Positions 34,228 to 43,417 of a stretch of 64,000 nt of DNA are shown piece by piece. Made by a program: the position numbers and the translations under genes. The notes below the pieces were generated by a model. The model saw only the letters and a list, made by a program, of their open reading frames with translations. It was not told the DNA's origin and searched no databases. Origin of the DNA: Anaerocolumna sp. AGMB13020 (GTDB lineage: Bacteria; Bacillota; Clostridia; Lachnospirales; Lachnospiraceae). The stretch covers positions 1,984,001 through 2,048,000 of the forward strand of contig NZ_CP136910.1 of the NCBI RefSeq assembly GCF_033100115.1, written 5' to 3'. Each line of letters starts with the position of its first letter. Position 1 is the stretch's first letter.

Positions 34228-35130
34228 TTAACAGGTGCTTTCTTCCTTTATCTTTACCCATAGTTCCATTTTGGTCGCATCCGGGGTAATATCATGATAT
34301 ATTTCTGCCATAAAATATTCAGTGGTTATCGTATGTTTTGGGAGCCAGACACCAAACAGATAATCCCTTGCCTTATTCAGTGCTTCGTTTACAAGCAGCT
34401 GAAAATTCTCTGCCTCAAAGGTACAAATGATATAATTTCCCGCTGGCATGTCCCAGTTAATAAAATCTTCCGTAACCTCTTCGTCTTCTACTTCCCCGCC
34501 TGTAAAATAAGTAAAGAAACCTGGCTTTTCGCCGGGAGAAGAGACTCCTGCTTCCTGTCCGTTCCTTTTAAGTCCCTGAATGAAAGCTTTGTGCTCATGG
34601 AACTTGTCCCATAGCTCACCGAGCAGGTCCACTCCAGGTTCATCACCCATAGGATTCTGGATGCTGTAGCCCGTAAACCGCCTGGACTTAGATAGATAAT
34701 ATCTGGTTACCTCCAGGGTGATTCCTTCGGATATTAATGGAACATTTTCATCTACCATATAATAATTCAACGAAATGTCCGGCATTATAAAATGCGTTAA
34801 GGCACGGGGATTGGCTCGGTAATTTTCCGGTGTCATACCATAAATTGCTTTAAAGGCACGGGTAAAGGTTTCATGATTCTCAAATCCAAAACGATAAGCT
34901 GTCTCACTAATTCTGCTCTCCTTGTTCCCATTGAGATAATCGGCTGCACCAGCCAGACGGCGAAGCTTTACATATTCCATTACCGGCTTTCCCACCAGCC
35001 TGTTAAAAAGCCTCTGAAAATAAAAAGGAGACAAATATGCCACTCCGGCAAGCTCCTCCATATTTATTTTCTGAGATAAATTATTTTCAATATATTGTAT
35101 CGTATTTTGAATCGAATTCCATGCTTCCAT
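34228..35130 (-). CDS. AraC-family regulator with GyrI-like effector-binding domain
   Basis: The 300-residue protein has the AraC double HTH at the N-terminus (ENLSQKINMEELAGVAYLSP and SRISETAYRFGFENHETFTRAFK, ending GMTPENYR). A C-terminal GyrI-like/BmrR-type effector domain (about residues 135-300) includes SRRFTGYSIQNP, FTGGEVED, INWDMPAGNYIICTFEAEN and MELWVKI. Such proteins sense hydrophobic or cationic compounds and activate efflux or stress genes. The conserved acidic residues for ligand binding in GyrI folds cannot be judged by eye. It is followed by the DUF6144-like gene after 26 bases. Confidence 0.9.
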   Translation of the reverse strand: MEAWNSIQNTIQYIENNLSQKINMEELAGVAYLSPFYFQRLFNRLVGKPVMEYVKLRRLAGAADYLNGNKESRISETAYRFGFENHETFTRAFKAIYGMTPENYRANPRALTHFIMPDISLNYYMVDENVPLISEGITLEVTRYYLSKSRRFTGYSIQNPMGDEPGVDLLGELWDKFHEHKAFIQGLKRNGQEAGVSSPGEKPGFFTYFTGGEVEDEEVTEDFINWDMPAGNYIICTFEAENFQLLVNEALNKARDYLFGVWLPKHTITTEYFMAEIYHDITPDATKMELWVKIKEESTC

Positions 35131-35209
35131 ATAAGTACCTCCTCGTATTATAATACATAATTTTCCTTGATATGTAATTGACCTATAATGCTTTTTTAGG
35201 AAAGCTCAT

Positions 35210-36409
35210 TTACCAGATTTTATATATTTCACTTAGAAGATTACTTATTTCTTCTAACCCTTTTTTCTCACTAAGTTGTGCTGCTTTTAACAATGACACT
35301 GCTTCTTTCCTTAGCTGCTCTGTGATAATACTATTTTTATTACTTACCGGTAACATCTGTGATAACTTAGTCAATGACTTTCCACAGGCTTCATAATGGC
35401 TGATTGCATTATCAAATTGATTTTCGAGAATGCCGATCCGCAGCTTACTTTCCTTTAGAAATAATACAGCCATATTCTTGCACTTTGACCAAAAAGAAGC
35501 ATTGTAAGCAACCCCATAACTATCAGCTTGTCCGCTTAATAAAGCTTCCCACCACATTCTGTAGGCTTCCGTTCCCATTGTATACCCTTCATTCGGTGCA
35601 TGAACCTCCGGATTACCTACATTAATTGCATATTCAAAAACATCCTTAATAGTCTTTAGATTATCAGAGATACTTCCCGGTCGTATAATATGAATCTCCA
35701 AACATCCCCACTCTGTAGCTCCCAACTCCTGATAAGGTTTAGGGCCAGTAACTTTAAGACTGTCCGGTTCTATATAATAGTAGCCTATTTCATCATATCC
35801 GGCTATTAAGTAGTACATCGGCTTATCAAGCTCCCAGGCATAGCAGGGAAGTCCCTTGTCTATGGAATCACGAATCATTAGCCAGGCTTCCTGCCGTTTT
35901 TCATCTATGTCAGAAACAGATTTGTAAAAGCCATAATTCTTAACAATTCCACCACAGTTACGAATCAATTCATCAAAACAGCCATTATCTCCCCAATACT
36001 CCGTCCCCATAAAAGAAACTTCTTCATTGATATTTAGCATAAAGGCATAGGGTGCAGATATCCAGCTTGTAGACACATGTATCCCGATATAATCCAGACT
36101 TGATTTTATACAGCCTACCAAAGGAGGTGTACAGGGAAAGTATTTGATCCCCGGTAGCATAACCGCTCCTTTTCCTATCTGCTTTTCAATGTATTTATTC
36201 GTATGTAGGCACAGAACTTCATCAACACTGACACAGAAGAGTTCTGCCAGTGCTGGCAATAATCCTGTATCGGGCAAAGTCACACCATTCTCCCATTTTG
36301 AAATCGCCTGGGGGGTAATATTTATCTGCTTTGCAAGATAGTCCTGTGTTATACCTTTCTTTTTTCTTAGTTCGAAGATCTTTTTCCCCACTGCCGTTTT
36401 ATCAACCAT
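35210..36409 (-). CDS. HTH (XRE) fused to a BtrH-like domain
   Basis: Residues 8-62 of the 399-residue protein form an XRE helix-turn-helix: IFELRKKKGITQDYLAKQI and INITPQAISKWENGVTLPD. The rest resembles the butirosin BtrH N-terminal / papain-like fold: PCTPPLVGCIKSSLDYIG, FMLNINEEVSFMGTEYWG, GLPCYAWELDKPMYYLIAGYDE, YYIEPD, then a helical C-terminal part. In that fold a Cys, His and Asp usually act. Here cysteines are at PCTPPLVGC, but the aligning His is not obvious, so catalysis is doubtful. It has a clear promoter at 36438-36466 and GGAGG before the ATG. A sensor-regulator that binds a peptide or acyl ligand is one reading. Confidence 0.78.
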   Translation of the reverse strand: MVDKTAVGKKIFELRKKKGITQDYLAKQINITPQAISKWENGVTLPDTGLLPALAELFCVSVDEVLCLHTNKYIEKQIGKGAVMLPGIKYFPCTPPLVGCIKSSLDYIGIHVSTSWISAPYAFMLNINEEVSFMGTEYWGDNGCFDELIRNCGGIVKNYGFYKSVSDIDEKRQEAWLMIRDSIDKGLPCYAWELDKPMYYLIAGYDEIGYYYIEPDSLKVTGPKPYQELGATEWGCLEIHIIRPGSISDNLKTIKDVFEYAINVGNPEVHAPNEGYTMGTEAYRMWWEALLSGQADSYGVAYNASFWSKCKNMAVLFLKESKLRIGILENQFDNAISHYEACGKSLTKLSQMLPVSNKNSIITEQLRKEAVSLLKAAQLSEKKGLEEISNLLSEIYKIW

Positions 36410-36437
36410 ATACCTACCTCCGAGTAATCATAAACTC

Positions 36438-36466
36438 ATTATAATCGGCTTGTGTTATAATGTAAA
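36438..36466 (-). promoter_or_regulatory. SigA promoter of the HTH/BtrH-like gene
   Basis: On the minus strand TTTACA (36461-36466), a 17-bp spacer and TATAAT (36438-36443) lie 29 bases before the ATG. A short 5' leader is implied. Confidence 0.75.
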
Positions 36467-36664
36467 TTAACCGGTATTTAAGAAGAATACCAGATTGCTC
36501 GATTTTTGTTAACTAACAGGTGTTAGACAACCTCTCAGCTTTGTTATATGCTGTTTTTGTTTCAATAAATCAGGAGAAATTGGCTAGAAACCTAAAGACT
36601 TTTTATCAATAGTAAGAAATATCCAATTGAAGATTTTAATTCCTAATTCACGAAAGGAGCTAAA

Positions 36665-37453
36665 ATGAATTTACAGAAAATTTGCAGACATATTGATGAA
36701 GGTGCTAACTTCTATCTTAGAACCTTAGGAAACGCAGAACATATGGAATACTTAGATAACGGCCTCTACTCCATTGTCAGACCCAGAGCCGGCCAGGAGG
36801 GATGTACTGCTCTTTTTGATATACGGCTGGAACATTTATCCGATGAAGCTATGAAAGTAAAGATTCAGGAAATTAAGAAACTAAATTTGCACACCTGGTG
36901 GGGTATTGGAATATCTGAAAAAATGCTAAGAGCCGTATATGGTGAAAACCTTCCCTTACCTGCAACCTTTACCAACGAAGAAGAAGGCTGTATGGCGATG
37001 CTCTGTGACGAAATTCCTCCGGCAAAGGAAGAAAATTCTCCCTTTACCGTTAGAAAAGTTACCACTCCGGATGAATTTGAAATATGGGCTGAAATCTGCA
37101 ACCGTATTCTGCATAACAATTATCCTATGCTCCATCCTGTGAACCATTATGCACTGTGCAAGGAAGGTGTAATGTCTTGCTTTATTGCCCATGATAATGA
37201 TGTTCCGGCCTCTGTCTGCTCCATTATTTATAACAAGGAAGGTGCCTCTCTGGAATTTGTGTGTACACTTAAAGAATACCGCTTAAAGGGACTTGCTAAA
37301 GCAGTATGTATTGCGGCCATACAAGAGGCTTTTTCAAAGAATTCTGAAATTATTACCCTGAGAGCACTGCCTGATGTCAAAGGAATGTATCGCAAACTGG
37401 GCTTTCAGCTCTATAATCATCCTGTTTTTTATCAGCCTGGTCAAACAATATAA
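36665..37453 (+). CDS. GNAT-family N-acetyltransferase
   Basis: The 262-residue protein has a variable N-terminal half and a C-terminal GNAT domain (about residues 125-255): CSIIYNKEGASLEFVCTLKEYRLKGLAKAVCIAAIQEA, ending with LPDVKGMYRKLGFQLYNHPVFY. The acetyl-CoA loop reads RLKGLA, a variant of Q/RxxGxA. AAAGGAG lies before the ATG. Its 3' end overlaps that of the convergent subtilase-like gene by 13 bases. The substrate is unknown. Confidence 0.85.
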   Translation: MNLQKICRHIDEGANFYLRTLGNAEHMEYLDNGLYSIVRPRAGQEGCTALFDIRLEHLSDEAMKVKIQEIKKLNLHTWWGIGISEKMLRAVYGENLPLPATFTNEEEGCMAMLCDEIPPAKEENSPFTVRKVTTPDEFEIWAEICNRILHNNYPMLHPVNHYALCKEGVMSCFIAHDNDVPASVCSIIYNKEGASLEFVCTLKEYRLKGLAKAVCIAAIQEAFSKNSEIITLRALPDVKGMYRKLGFQLYNHPVFYQPGQTI

Positions 37454-39105
37454 CCATATCCCCAATCCGGGTTAGGATATTCTTTACCAGGATCTCTTCT
37501 GGCCAAATAGGTTAAAGCAAACCGCAGCAAGGGCGTATTGATCTCATTTGTAATACTTAAAAGCTCTCCGCCCTCTAATATTGCTGCTAAAATACCAACC
37601 GTAAACGCTGTTGCCAGCCCACTGCCGGACAAAGGATAGAATCCTCCCTCCAGAATGGGCACAATCATATTTTCCCCTGGTGCAGCAATATCCGGTTTAG
37701 GCGTATTATTGGAAGTAAAACCTCTTCCAGCAGTGTCAGCCACCGTCAGCATAATTGCATTATAGGAAGTAACCGTAATCAACTGGGTTGCGTTTCCAGG
37801 TATTGAGATTGTAGTATAGATATTCGGATTCAGAAAATAAATATCGTTCTTCAGGAAATTTCTTATGGGAAGCCAGATATGGCAAAGGGAGACTACCCCC
37901 TCTCCTTCTTCTATCCGAAACCGCCACACCCCCTTGGAAGTATTCTTAAAACGCAGCAATATTAATTTCTTCTGAGAATATACCTCGCTGCCAAACAAGT
38001 CATAATAAATAATGGTATCTCCATATTCTATTCTGCCATTTCGGCTTGCTGCAAGCAGCGTATCAATACGGGAAACCGCGGTATTATCAGGTGAAAGAAT
38101 AGTAAGACTCAGCGGATTCTGAATTAAGGTCCACAGCTCCATGGTAAAGTCCGTATTATCGCTTCCTATATTCAGCTCTGCCTGACTGTATTTCTCCTCT
38201 GCCGGTTTTATTTCAAGGAAATGAAGGTCTTGGTTGCCTTCATTTCCTACAGCCACTGCCAGCCCAACACCGTTGTTATTGCCGCACTCTGTTAAATACC
38301 TGCTCATGATGTCATTACCGTCATGAGCTCCCTGTGAAGAACTTAACCCCATACAGATGGCAATAGGCATATTTAATCTTTGAGCTGTTTCAATTAAGTA
38401 TTTAACTCCAAGCATTATGTCATTCTGCTGATAGCAGACCGCATCCTCTTTAATACCATAGAAGTCTCTTAGATAATCTTTTGCGGTTTTTAACTTAACG
38501 ATTACTAATTCTGCATTGATGGCAATTCCTGTAAAGGCTGAGCTCTCTGACCTATTTCCTGCTGCTATGGCAGCCATAGCCGTTCCTTCCCCCACATCAT
38601 CCACACTTGGTACATAATCATAGGGATTCGCCTGCAAAAGAGCATAATCAATATCCTCCTTGCTGTACTCTGCCCCGTAACCAAAACCCCCAGGCTGATT
38701 CCCATACTCGCTTGTCTGATCCCAGATATATCTTATTTTCGTCGTTCTATCATTCTTTCTGAAGGCATCATTTCTATAATCTATTCCGGAGTCTACAATA
38801 CCTATTAAGATACCATTACCTTTGATTTCCTCCAATTCGAACTGCTGTATGGTATAAGCACTTTCAATCACTTCATTTCGATAAGTTGTGATTCCATAAC
38901 ATGCCGGCATAGCAGAATATCCATATTGCTGCAATATATCATCTGTTATCTCCTCCACCGGTATATGAATTACTCCATATTGACTGTTTATATCCTGAAT
39001 TACAGAATCCGCGAAATCACTTCTGTTTATGTTAGAAATTGTCCAATCCACTATCAGATCAGCGTAGTTCTGACTGGTTATTTCATTGATATTCTCATTA
39101 TTCAT
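37441..39105 (-). CDS. Csp-like S8 subtilisin-fold pseudoprotease
   Basis: The 554-residue protein has the order and length of the clostridial CspA/B/C germination subtilases, with a subtilase core (VDSGIDYRND ... EGTAMAAIAAGN ... PKPDIAAPGEN ... SGSGLATAFTVG) and a long insert. The catalytic Asp is kept (Asp-105). The histidine in the GHGT motif is Glu-173 (VGEGTAMA). The serine in GTSMA is Gly-496 (SGSGLAT). I checked both codons in the DNA. With two of three catalytic residues gone it should not cleave peptide bonds. C. difficile CspA and CspC are likewise degenerate, and CspC relays a bile-salt germinant signal. GGAG 7-8 bases before the ATG at 39105 sets the start. It is a single gene here. 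Confidence 0.9.
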   Translation of the reverse strand: MNNENINEITSQNYADLIVDWTISNINRSDFADSVIQDINSQYGVIHIPVEEITDDILQQYGYSAMPACYGITTYRNEVIESAYTIQQFELEEIKGNGILIGIVDSGIDYRNDAFRKNDRTTKIRYIWDQTSEYGNQPGGFGYGAEYSKEDIDYALLQANPYDYVPSVDDVGEGTAMAAIAAGNRSESSAFTGIAINAELVIVKLKTAKDYLRDFYGIKEDAVCYQQNDIMLGVKYLIETAQRLNMPIAICMGLSSSQGAHDGNDIMSRYLTECGNNNGVGLAVAVGNEGNQDLHFLEIKPAEEKYSQAELNIGSDNTDFTMELWTLIQNPLSLTILSPDNTAVSRIDTLLAASRNGRIEYGDTIIYYDLFGSEVYSQKKLILLRFKNTSKGVWRFRIEEGEGVVSLCHIWLPIRNFLKNDIYFLNPNIYTTISIPGNATQLITVTSYNAIMLTVADTAGRGFTSNNTPKPDIAAPGENMIVPILEGGFYPLSGSGLATAFTVGILAAILEGGELLSITNEINTPLLRFALTYLARRDPGKEYPNPDWGYGYIV

Positions 39106-39257
39106 GGACGTACTCCGTTGATACAGCTGACGAATGCTGTTTTCTTTACAATCCATCAGCTAGAATAGTTACTTTAATCTATGATACAAAAGGACACAAT
39201 ATTATAAAAATATACCGGCTTTGCCTGAGATTCCAAACAAATCCGGTATATTCTGAT

Positions 39258-40067
39258 CTATCCAACAAAATTCATAAGTTCACAGTTAAATTTGTCTTTT
39301 TCATCATAAAAAAGTCCGTGTCCGCTTTCTTCGAAGGTTACAAACTTTGAGCCTTTTATACCTTTGTGCTGTGCCACCCCTAAGGGATATTTGCATACCT
39401 GATCGTGTATGCCATGCATAATAAGCGTAGGTACATTAATACATTTCATATCATCGAATAAGGTCTCATAAAGCCATGCACAAGCTACATAGGCCGTTGC
39501 CCAGCTTGCTGCTACTGCTCCCAGCGAACCAAACCACAGAGAAAAGGCTTCGGTAACCGGTTGATAGAAGAACATTTTTCCGAAATCATCAAGCATCTGA
39601 GGGCGGTCTTTATAAGTATTTTGAATAATTTCAATAACATCCTCCTCCTTTAAGCCATAGGGGAAATTCGGTCTTTGTATCAGGCTTGGTGCAGCAGCGG
39701 CACAAAGTACCAGCTTGGATACTCCATAGCCATTATGTCTGGCCATATATCTGATGGCTACCGCACCTGCCGTAGAATGCCCAAGCAAGGTCAGATCCTT
39801 GAGTTTTAAGGTCTCGATCACACAGCGTATATCATCGGCAGAAGAATCGTAATCATACCCGTAAACCGGCTTGTCAGATTTACCGAATCCTCTGACATCC
39901 ATACCGATGCAGCGGTACCCCTTCTGTATCAGCTCATTATACTGATACTCAAATAAGTGATGATTAGCAGGCCAGCCATGCATAAAAAGAATTGGTTTGT
40001 CTCCCTGGGGATTGATATCATTTACATAAATCCTGACACCGGGTTCAACGGTAATATAGTACTCCAT
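39258..40067 (-). CDS. Alpha/beta hydrolase
   Basis: The 269-residue protein has the alpha/beta-hydrolase order: oxyanion loop in MHGWPANHHLF, nucleophile elbow GHSTAGAVAIRY (Ser), a later acidic strand before MHGIHDQVC, and the catalytic His in FEESGHGLFYDEKD. These are features of epoxide hydrolase/haloperoxidase/esterase-type enzymes; the substrate cannot be told. A weak ribosome binding site precedes the ATG. It is separate from its neighbours, with 241 bases to the next gene upstream. Confidence 0.88.
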   Translation of the reverse strand: MEYYITVEPGVRIYVNDINPQGDKPILFMHGWPANHHLFEYQYNELIQKGYRCIGMDVRGFGKSDKPVYGYDYDSSADDIRCVIETLKLKDLTLLGHSTAGAVAIRYMARHNGYGVSKLVLCAAAAPSLIQRPNFPYGLKEEDVIEIIQNTYKDRPQMLDDFGKMFFYQPVTEAFSLWFGSLGAVAASWATAYVACAWLYETLFDDMKCINVPTLIMHGIHDQVCKYPLGVAQHKGIKGSKFVTFEESGHGLFYDEKDKFNCELMNFVG

Positions 40068-40308
40068 AATATTGCACCATAACGTTTTATTACCACTTTA
40101 TTCAGGAATGGAATTTATGCCACAGTTTTTTACGTTTTTTTTTATTTATTATAGACAGATGCCAGAAAGGCGCTATACCTTCTATATTAAAAATTCAATA
40201 TCCTCATTGGTTATTTATGCCTGTCACCACTATACATAAGATTTATCCATAAAATACTTTCGTCTATCTATATGAAAATTAGGACAAAGTATGACTGTGC
40301 AATATACT

Positions 40309-41640
40309 CTAATCGTGTATGATGTTATTCTTTACATAATTATAGGAGCATCCCACATTCAGCCCCTCGGATACCTTATTCATCTTTCGGGTATCACCAA
40401 TTAAGATTGCCCCGACTAATTTATTCTCTAAGAAATAAAATTTCTCATAATTCCCGTCCAGGTCATTTCTGTATTCCAGAGCCTGATAATCTTTATCGGG
40501 AAGCTTACCGTTATCTCCTCCGGCAAATAATGCAGTCTTCATACCATGGAAGGTAAGCGCCGGCGGATAAATGTCATAGTATGTTTCCTCACCGGCGGCA
40601 TTGGCTCCTGCGGTCTTTCCCATTTCAATTGCCTGAGCCCATACTCCATAATTTACACCCTTACATTCAGCACAGTCACCGCAGGCATAGATACCCTCTA
40701 TATTCGTTTCCATTTTATCATTTACTTCCACTGCTTTTCCTATCTGTAATCCGGCTTCTTTTGCCAAACCCGTATTAGGAGTGATACCGCAGGAGAAAAT
40801 AACCAGATCTGCCGCAAAGACTTCTCCGTTATTAAGTGCTACTCCGGTAACCTTCTCCGCTCCTGTTATTTCTGTTATAGCAGCGCCTACCCGGTAATCG
40901 ATACCCACTTTTGCAATCAGGTTTCCCAACAGCCCACTTGCGGTTTCATCCAGCTGACGAACCATAAGCTGGTCGGCTGCTTCAAGAATAGTCACCTTAC
41001 ACAATTTACTAAGTTCCCAGGCAGTTTCAAGTCCTAATACTCCACCACCTATTACAACTGCCTGCTTTGCATTTTTACTCAGCGCTCTGATATCCTTTAC
41101 ATCCTGAAGATTCCTGATAACCTTAACACCTTTTTTGCCGCATCCTTTTATGGCGGGCACAAAGCTTTCAGCCCCAAGTGCATAGATACATTTATCGTAT
41201 TTTATCTCTTCGTCATTACTCAAGATAACCGTATTATTAACGGTATCTATTCTTTTAATTTCTCTGTTCAGGCAGTTGGTAATCTGATATTCCTCATACC
41301 AGTCTGGCTGATGTATCAGGATCTCTTCTGAGGAATGAAACGTACTGAGTTTTTTGGTAAGCAGCGGTCTGTTATAGCTTAATTCCACTTCCTTTGATAT
41401 GATAATAATCCGACAGGTATCATTCCGTTCTCGAATTGCTTCTGCGGCGCTGATACCCGCTGCCCCATTCCCAAGAATAATAAAAGTCTCCTGTGTATCT
41501 TTGCGATAGAGTATCTCTTCTCCGTCATAAGGTATAAAGTATTCTCTTCCTACTCCGCATACCGGACAGATATCTATTTCTGAATCAAATATTTCACCGC
41601 ATACAATACATTTCACCAGTTTTCTTTTTCCCTTTGGCAT
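40309..41640 (-). CDS. Rubredoxin-type domain fused to NAD(P)H/FAD oxidoreductase
   Basis: The 443-residue protein begins with a ~40-residue rubredoxin-like iron site (VKCIVCGE ... DICPVCG) and continues as a pyridine-nucleotide disulfide-oxidoreductase. The FAD motif is ILGNGAAGISAAEAI, the NAD motif VVIGGGVLGLETAWEL, and the second FAD site ACGDCAE. The fold matches NADH:rubredoxin oxidoreductases and nitrite-reductase-type proteins that feed electrons to oxygen- or peroxide-detoxifying systems in strict anaerobes. The start at 41640 is set by AGGAG at an eight-base spacing. Dinucleotide preference (NADH or NADPH) is undecided. Confidence 0.9.
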   Translation of the reverse strand: MPKGKRKLVKCIVCGEIFDSEIDICPVCGVGREYFIPYDGEEILYRKDTQETFIILGNGAAGISAAEAIRERNDTCRIIIISKEVELSYNRPLLTKKLSTFHSSEEILIHQPDWYEEYQITNCLNREIKRIDTVNNTVILSNDEEIKYDKCIYALGAESFVPAIKGCGKKGVKVIRNLQDVKDIRALSKNAKQAVVIGGGVLGLETAWELSKLCKVTILEAADQLMVRQLDETASGLLGNLIAKVGIDYRVGAAITEITGAEKVTGVALNNGEVFAADLVIFSCGITPNTGLAKEAGLQIGKAVEVNDKMETNIEGIYACGDCAECKGVNYGVWAQAIEMGKTAGANAAGEETYYDIYPPALTFHGMKTALFAGGDNGKLPDKDYQALEYRNDLDGNYEKFYFLENKLVGAILIGDTRKMNKVSEGLNVGCSYNYVKNNIIHD

Positions 41641-41741
41641 GTTCGTTTCTCCTATTTCCCATTCTAGTATCATTGGATATTATGACCAGTTGTCCCAATT
41701 TCTATCATTATAGACTGTAAAAAGCCGGCGGTCAATGTAAG

Positions 41742-41798
41742 AAAAAGCTGTGTCCCAGAAGCCCTGATTGTATCGGACCTTAGAAGACACAGCTTTTT
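41742..41798 (-). terminator. Terminator between DUF975 gene and the oxidoreductase
   Basis: AAAAAGCTGTGTC and GACACAGCTTTTT form a 13-bp stem around a 31-base loop. The T-run follows on the minus strand, 27 bases after the DUF975 stop; A-runs on the other side make it symmetrical. Confidence 0.75.
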
Positions 41799-41825
41799 AA
41801 TATCATTTATTTCATGTAGGATGAC

Positions 41826-42551
41826 TTATTCATCATAGTAATTATATTCATATGGAACATTTTCAGTATTCTGATTATTATAACCTGATATTTCAAGATA
41901 AAAGGCAGCATGGGCAGCTTCCATATAAGGACTTACCCAGAGCAGCCCAATACCGCAGGTAAAGAGACCAACTATTATCCATCCGATAAAACTGACAGAC
42001 AGGCAAAAGAACTTCCATTTATAACCCACCATCATTTCTTTGGATCTGCTGATGGCTTCCATAATGCCTACATCCGGGTCTTCAGCCATAATATAAGGGG
42101 CCATAGCATAACGAAAAGAAGCTATTATTCCTGGAATGATGAATAGCAGTGACCATAACAATACAAATAATTCCATCATAAAAAACAATCCAAAGGTTTT
42201 AATAATTATATGAAATCTGGCAAACAGATTCTCGAAACGGTAGTCTATTCCCTTTATAAGATTAATATAAAATAGATAAAAACCCATTCCTAAGGCTCCA
42301 GAGATCATAAAAATCAGTAATCTAAGAATCATATAAATCATAGCGCCTGCTGGTGTGGCATATACACTCGGTTCCTTATAGGTAAATATATCCTGAAAGC
42401 TGATAAATCCCCCCATAGCCAATATTATCTGGGGTATATAGCTAATTATTAATACAATTACAGCCATAGCAACACCAACGATAACCGCTAATGCCCAGTT
42501 TCCTTTCAGAGCTTCTCTTGCCCTGGCCCTGTAATCACTTGCTCTTAACAT
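41826..42551 (-). CDS. DUF975-family membrane protein
   Basis: The 241-residue integral membrane protein has the family N-terminus (RASDYRARAREALKGNWALAV). About five to six hydrophobic segments follow, plus the conserved region FRYAMAPYIMAEDPDVGIMEAISRSKEMM, and an acidic C-terminal tail. The function of DUF975 is unknown. It has a promoter at 42635-42662, an 84-base leader, GGAGG before the ATG and a terminator behind it, so it is a single-gene unit. Confidence 0.88.
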   Translation of the reverse strand: MLRASDYRARAREALKGNWALAVIVGVAMAVIVLIISYIPQIILAMGGFISFQDIFTYKEPSVYATPAGAMIYMILRLLIFMISGALGMGFYLFYINLIKGIDYRFENLFARFHIIIKTFGLFFMMELFVLLWSLLFIIPGIIASFRYAMAPYIMAEDPDVGIMEAISRSKEMMVGYKWKFFCLSVSFIGWIIVGLFTCGIGLLWVSPYMEAAHAAFYLEISGYNNQNTENVPYEYNYYDE

Positions 42552-42634
42552 AAATGTCCTCCCTATTATGCTTTTGTGTTATCTTTATGCCCCAGCATTG
42601 ATAATATTCCTCTTAAAGCGCTGATAACATTGAT

Positions 42635-42662
42635 ATTATAACACAAAAGAAGCAAAAGTCAA
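42635..42662 (-). promoter_or_regulatory. Promoter of the DUF975 gene
   Basis: TTGACT (42657-42662), a 16-bp spacer and TATAAT (42635-42640) on the minus strand. Confidence 0.7.
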
Positions 42663-42750
42663 TTTATGTAATATTATAGAATTTTTAAAAATTATTTCTC
42701 CTTTTGGGTATTTTATGACACCTTGGGTTCTTATCCATTACCTTATAAAA

Positions 42751-42966
42751 TCATTTGATAAGTCTGCTAATATCCTCGGCTTCTTTCATCATAATTTTAT
42801 AGAAATAACGCTGTACCAAAGAATAAATCAAGAAGAAAAACAAGCTGTTTGTAATAAATGCGGCAGGGTTCTCATAATTCGACCATTGAAAGAAATATGA
42901 TACGGCAAGAAAGAACAAATAAAAAAGAACTCCCTCCACAATAACATACATCCGAAAGTAAAACAC
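42751..42966 (-). CDS. Possible small membrane protein
   Basis: A 71-codon frame with a GTG start reads as two hydrophobic segments (YVIVEGVLFYLFFLAVSYFF and AFITNSLFFFLIYSLVQ) and an amphipathic ending, KIMMKEAEDISRLIK, which looks protein-like. But its start lies inside the terminator of glnB-amtB and has no good ribosome binding site. It may be a truncated gene. Existence is uncertain. Confidence 0.3.
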   Translation of the reverse strand: MFYFRMYVIVEGVLFYLFFLAVSYFFQWSNYENPAAFITNSLFFFLIYSLVQRYFYKIMMKEAEDISRLIK

Positions 42967-42984
42967 CTGCCCATAAGGCAGGTG
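42964..42984 (-). terminator. Terminator of amtB-glnB
   Basis: A perfect 8-bp stem, CACCTGCC with GGCAGGTG, and a 5-base loop are followed by TTTTAC on the minus strand, 60 bases past the glnB stop. Confidence 0.75.
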
Positions 42985-43043
42985 CTCTGAATATTATCAT
43001 CGTATATATTATTACAACGAATCAAGTCCTTTACTTCGGTTTT

Positions 43044-43382
43044 TTATAAAGCTTTCTCACCGCGCTCTTTGGTACGGATTCTGATACAGTCTACAATATC
43101 ACTAACAAATATCTTTCCATCACCAAACTTTCCGGTCTGTGCAATTTCGATTATGGTATCAATAATCTCTTCCATTCTGTCATCCGGAACTACAAGTGTT
43201 ATTTCTATCTTAGGAAGTGTGTTCATAATAATGGTATTACCTCTTACGTACTCTGTAAAACCATACTGTTTACCACAGCCAAGAACCTGATTGATCGTAA
43301 GACCATTAACCTGTTTTTTTAACAGGGCTTCCTTTAAAGGCTCCAGCTTCTCCGGTCTGACAATTGCTTCGATTTTCTTCAT
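43044..43382 (-). CDS. glnB: P-II family nitrogen regulatory protein
   Basis: The 112-residue protein opens with MKKIEAIVRPEKLEPLKEAL and has the T-loop GCGKQYGFTEYVRGNTI, a ligand-binding region, and the ending GKIFVSDIVDCIRIRTKERGEKAL. P-II proteins bind ATP/ADP and 2-oxoglutarate and gate AmtB. The T-loop Tyr needed for uridylylation in enterics (Tyr-51 in YRGAEY) is not in the same context here. It follows amtB by 35 bases, so it is the GlnK-type partner of the transporter. Confidence 0.93.
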   Translation of the reverse strand: MKKIEAIVRPEKLEPLKEALLKKQVNGLTINQVLGCGKQYGFTEYVRGNTIIMNTLPKIEITLVVPDDRMEEIIDTIIEIAQTGKFGDGKIFVSDIVDCIRIRTKERGEKAL

Positions 43383-43417
43383 ATACTATCTTCCTTTCTG
43401 ACTGTTACTATCAATAA

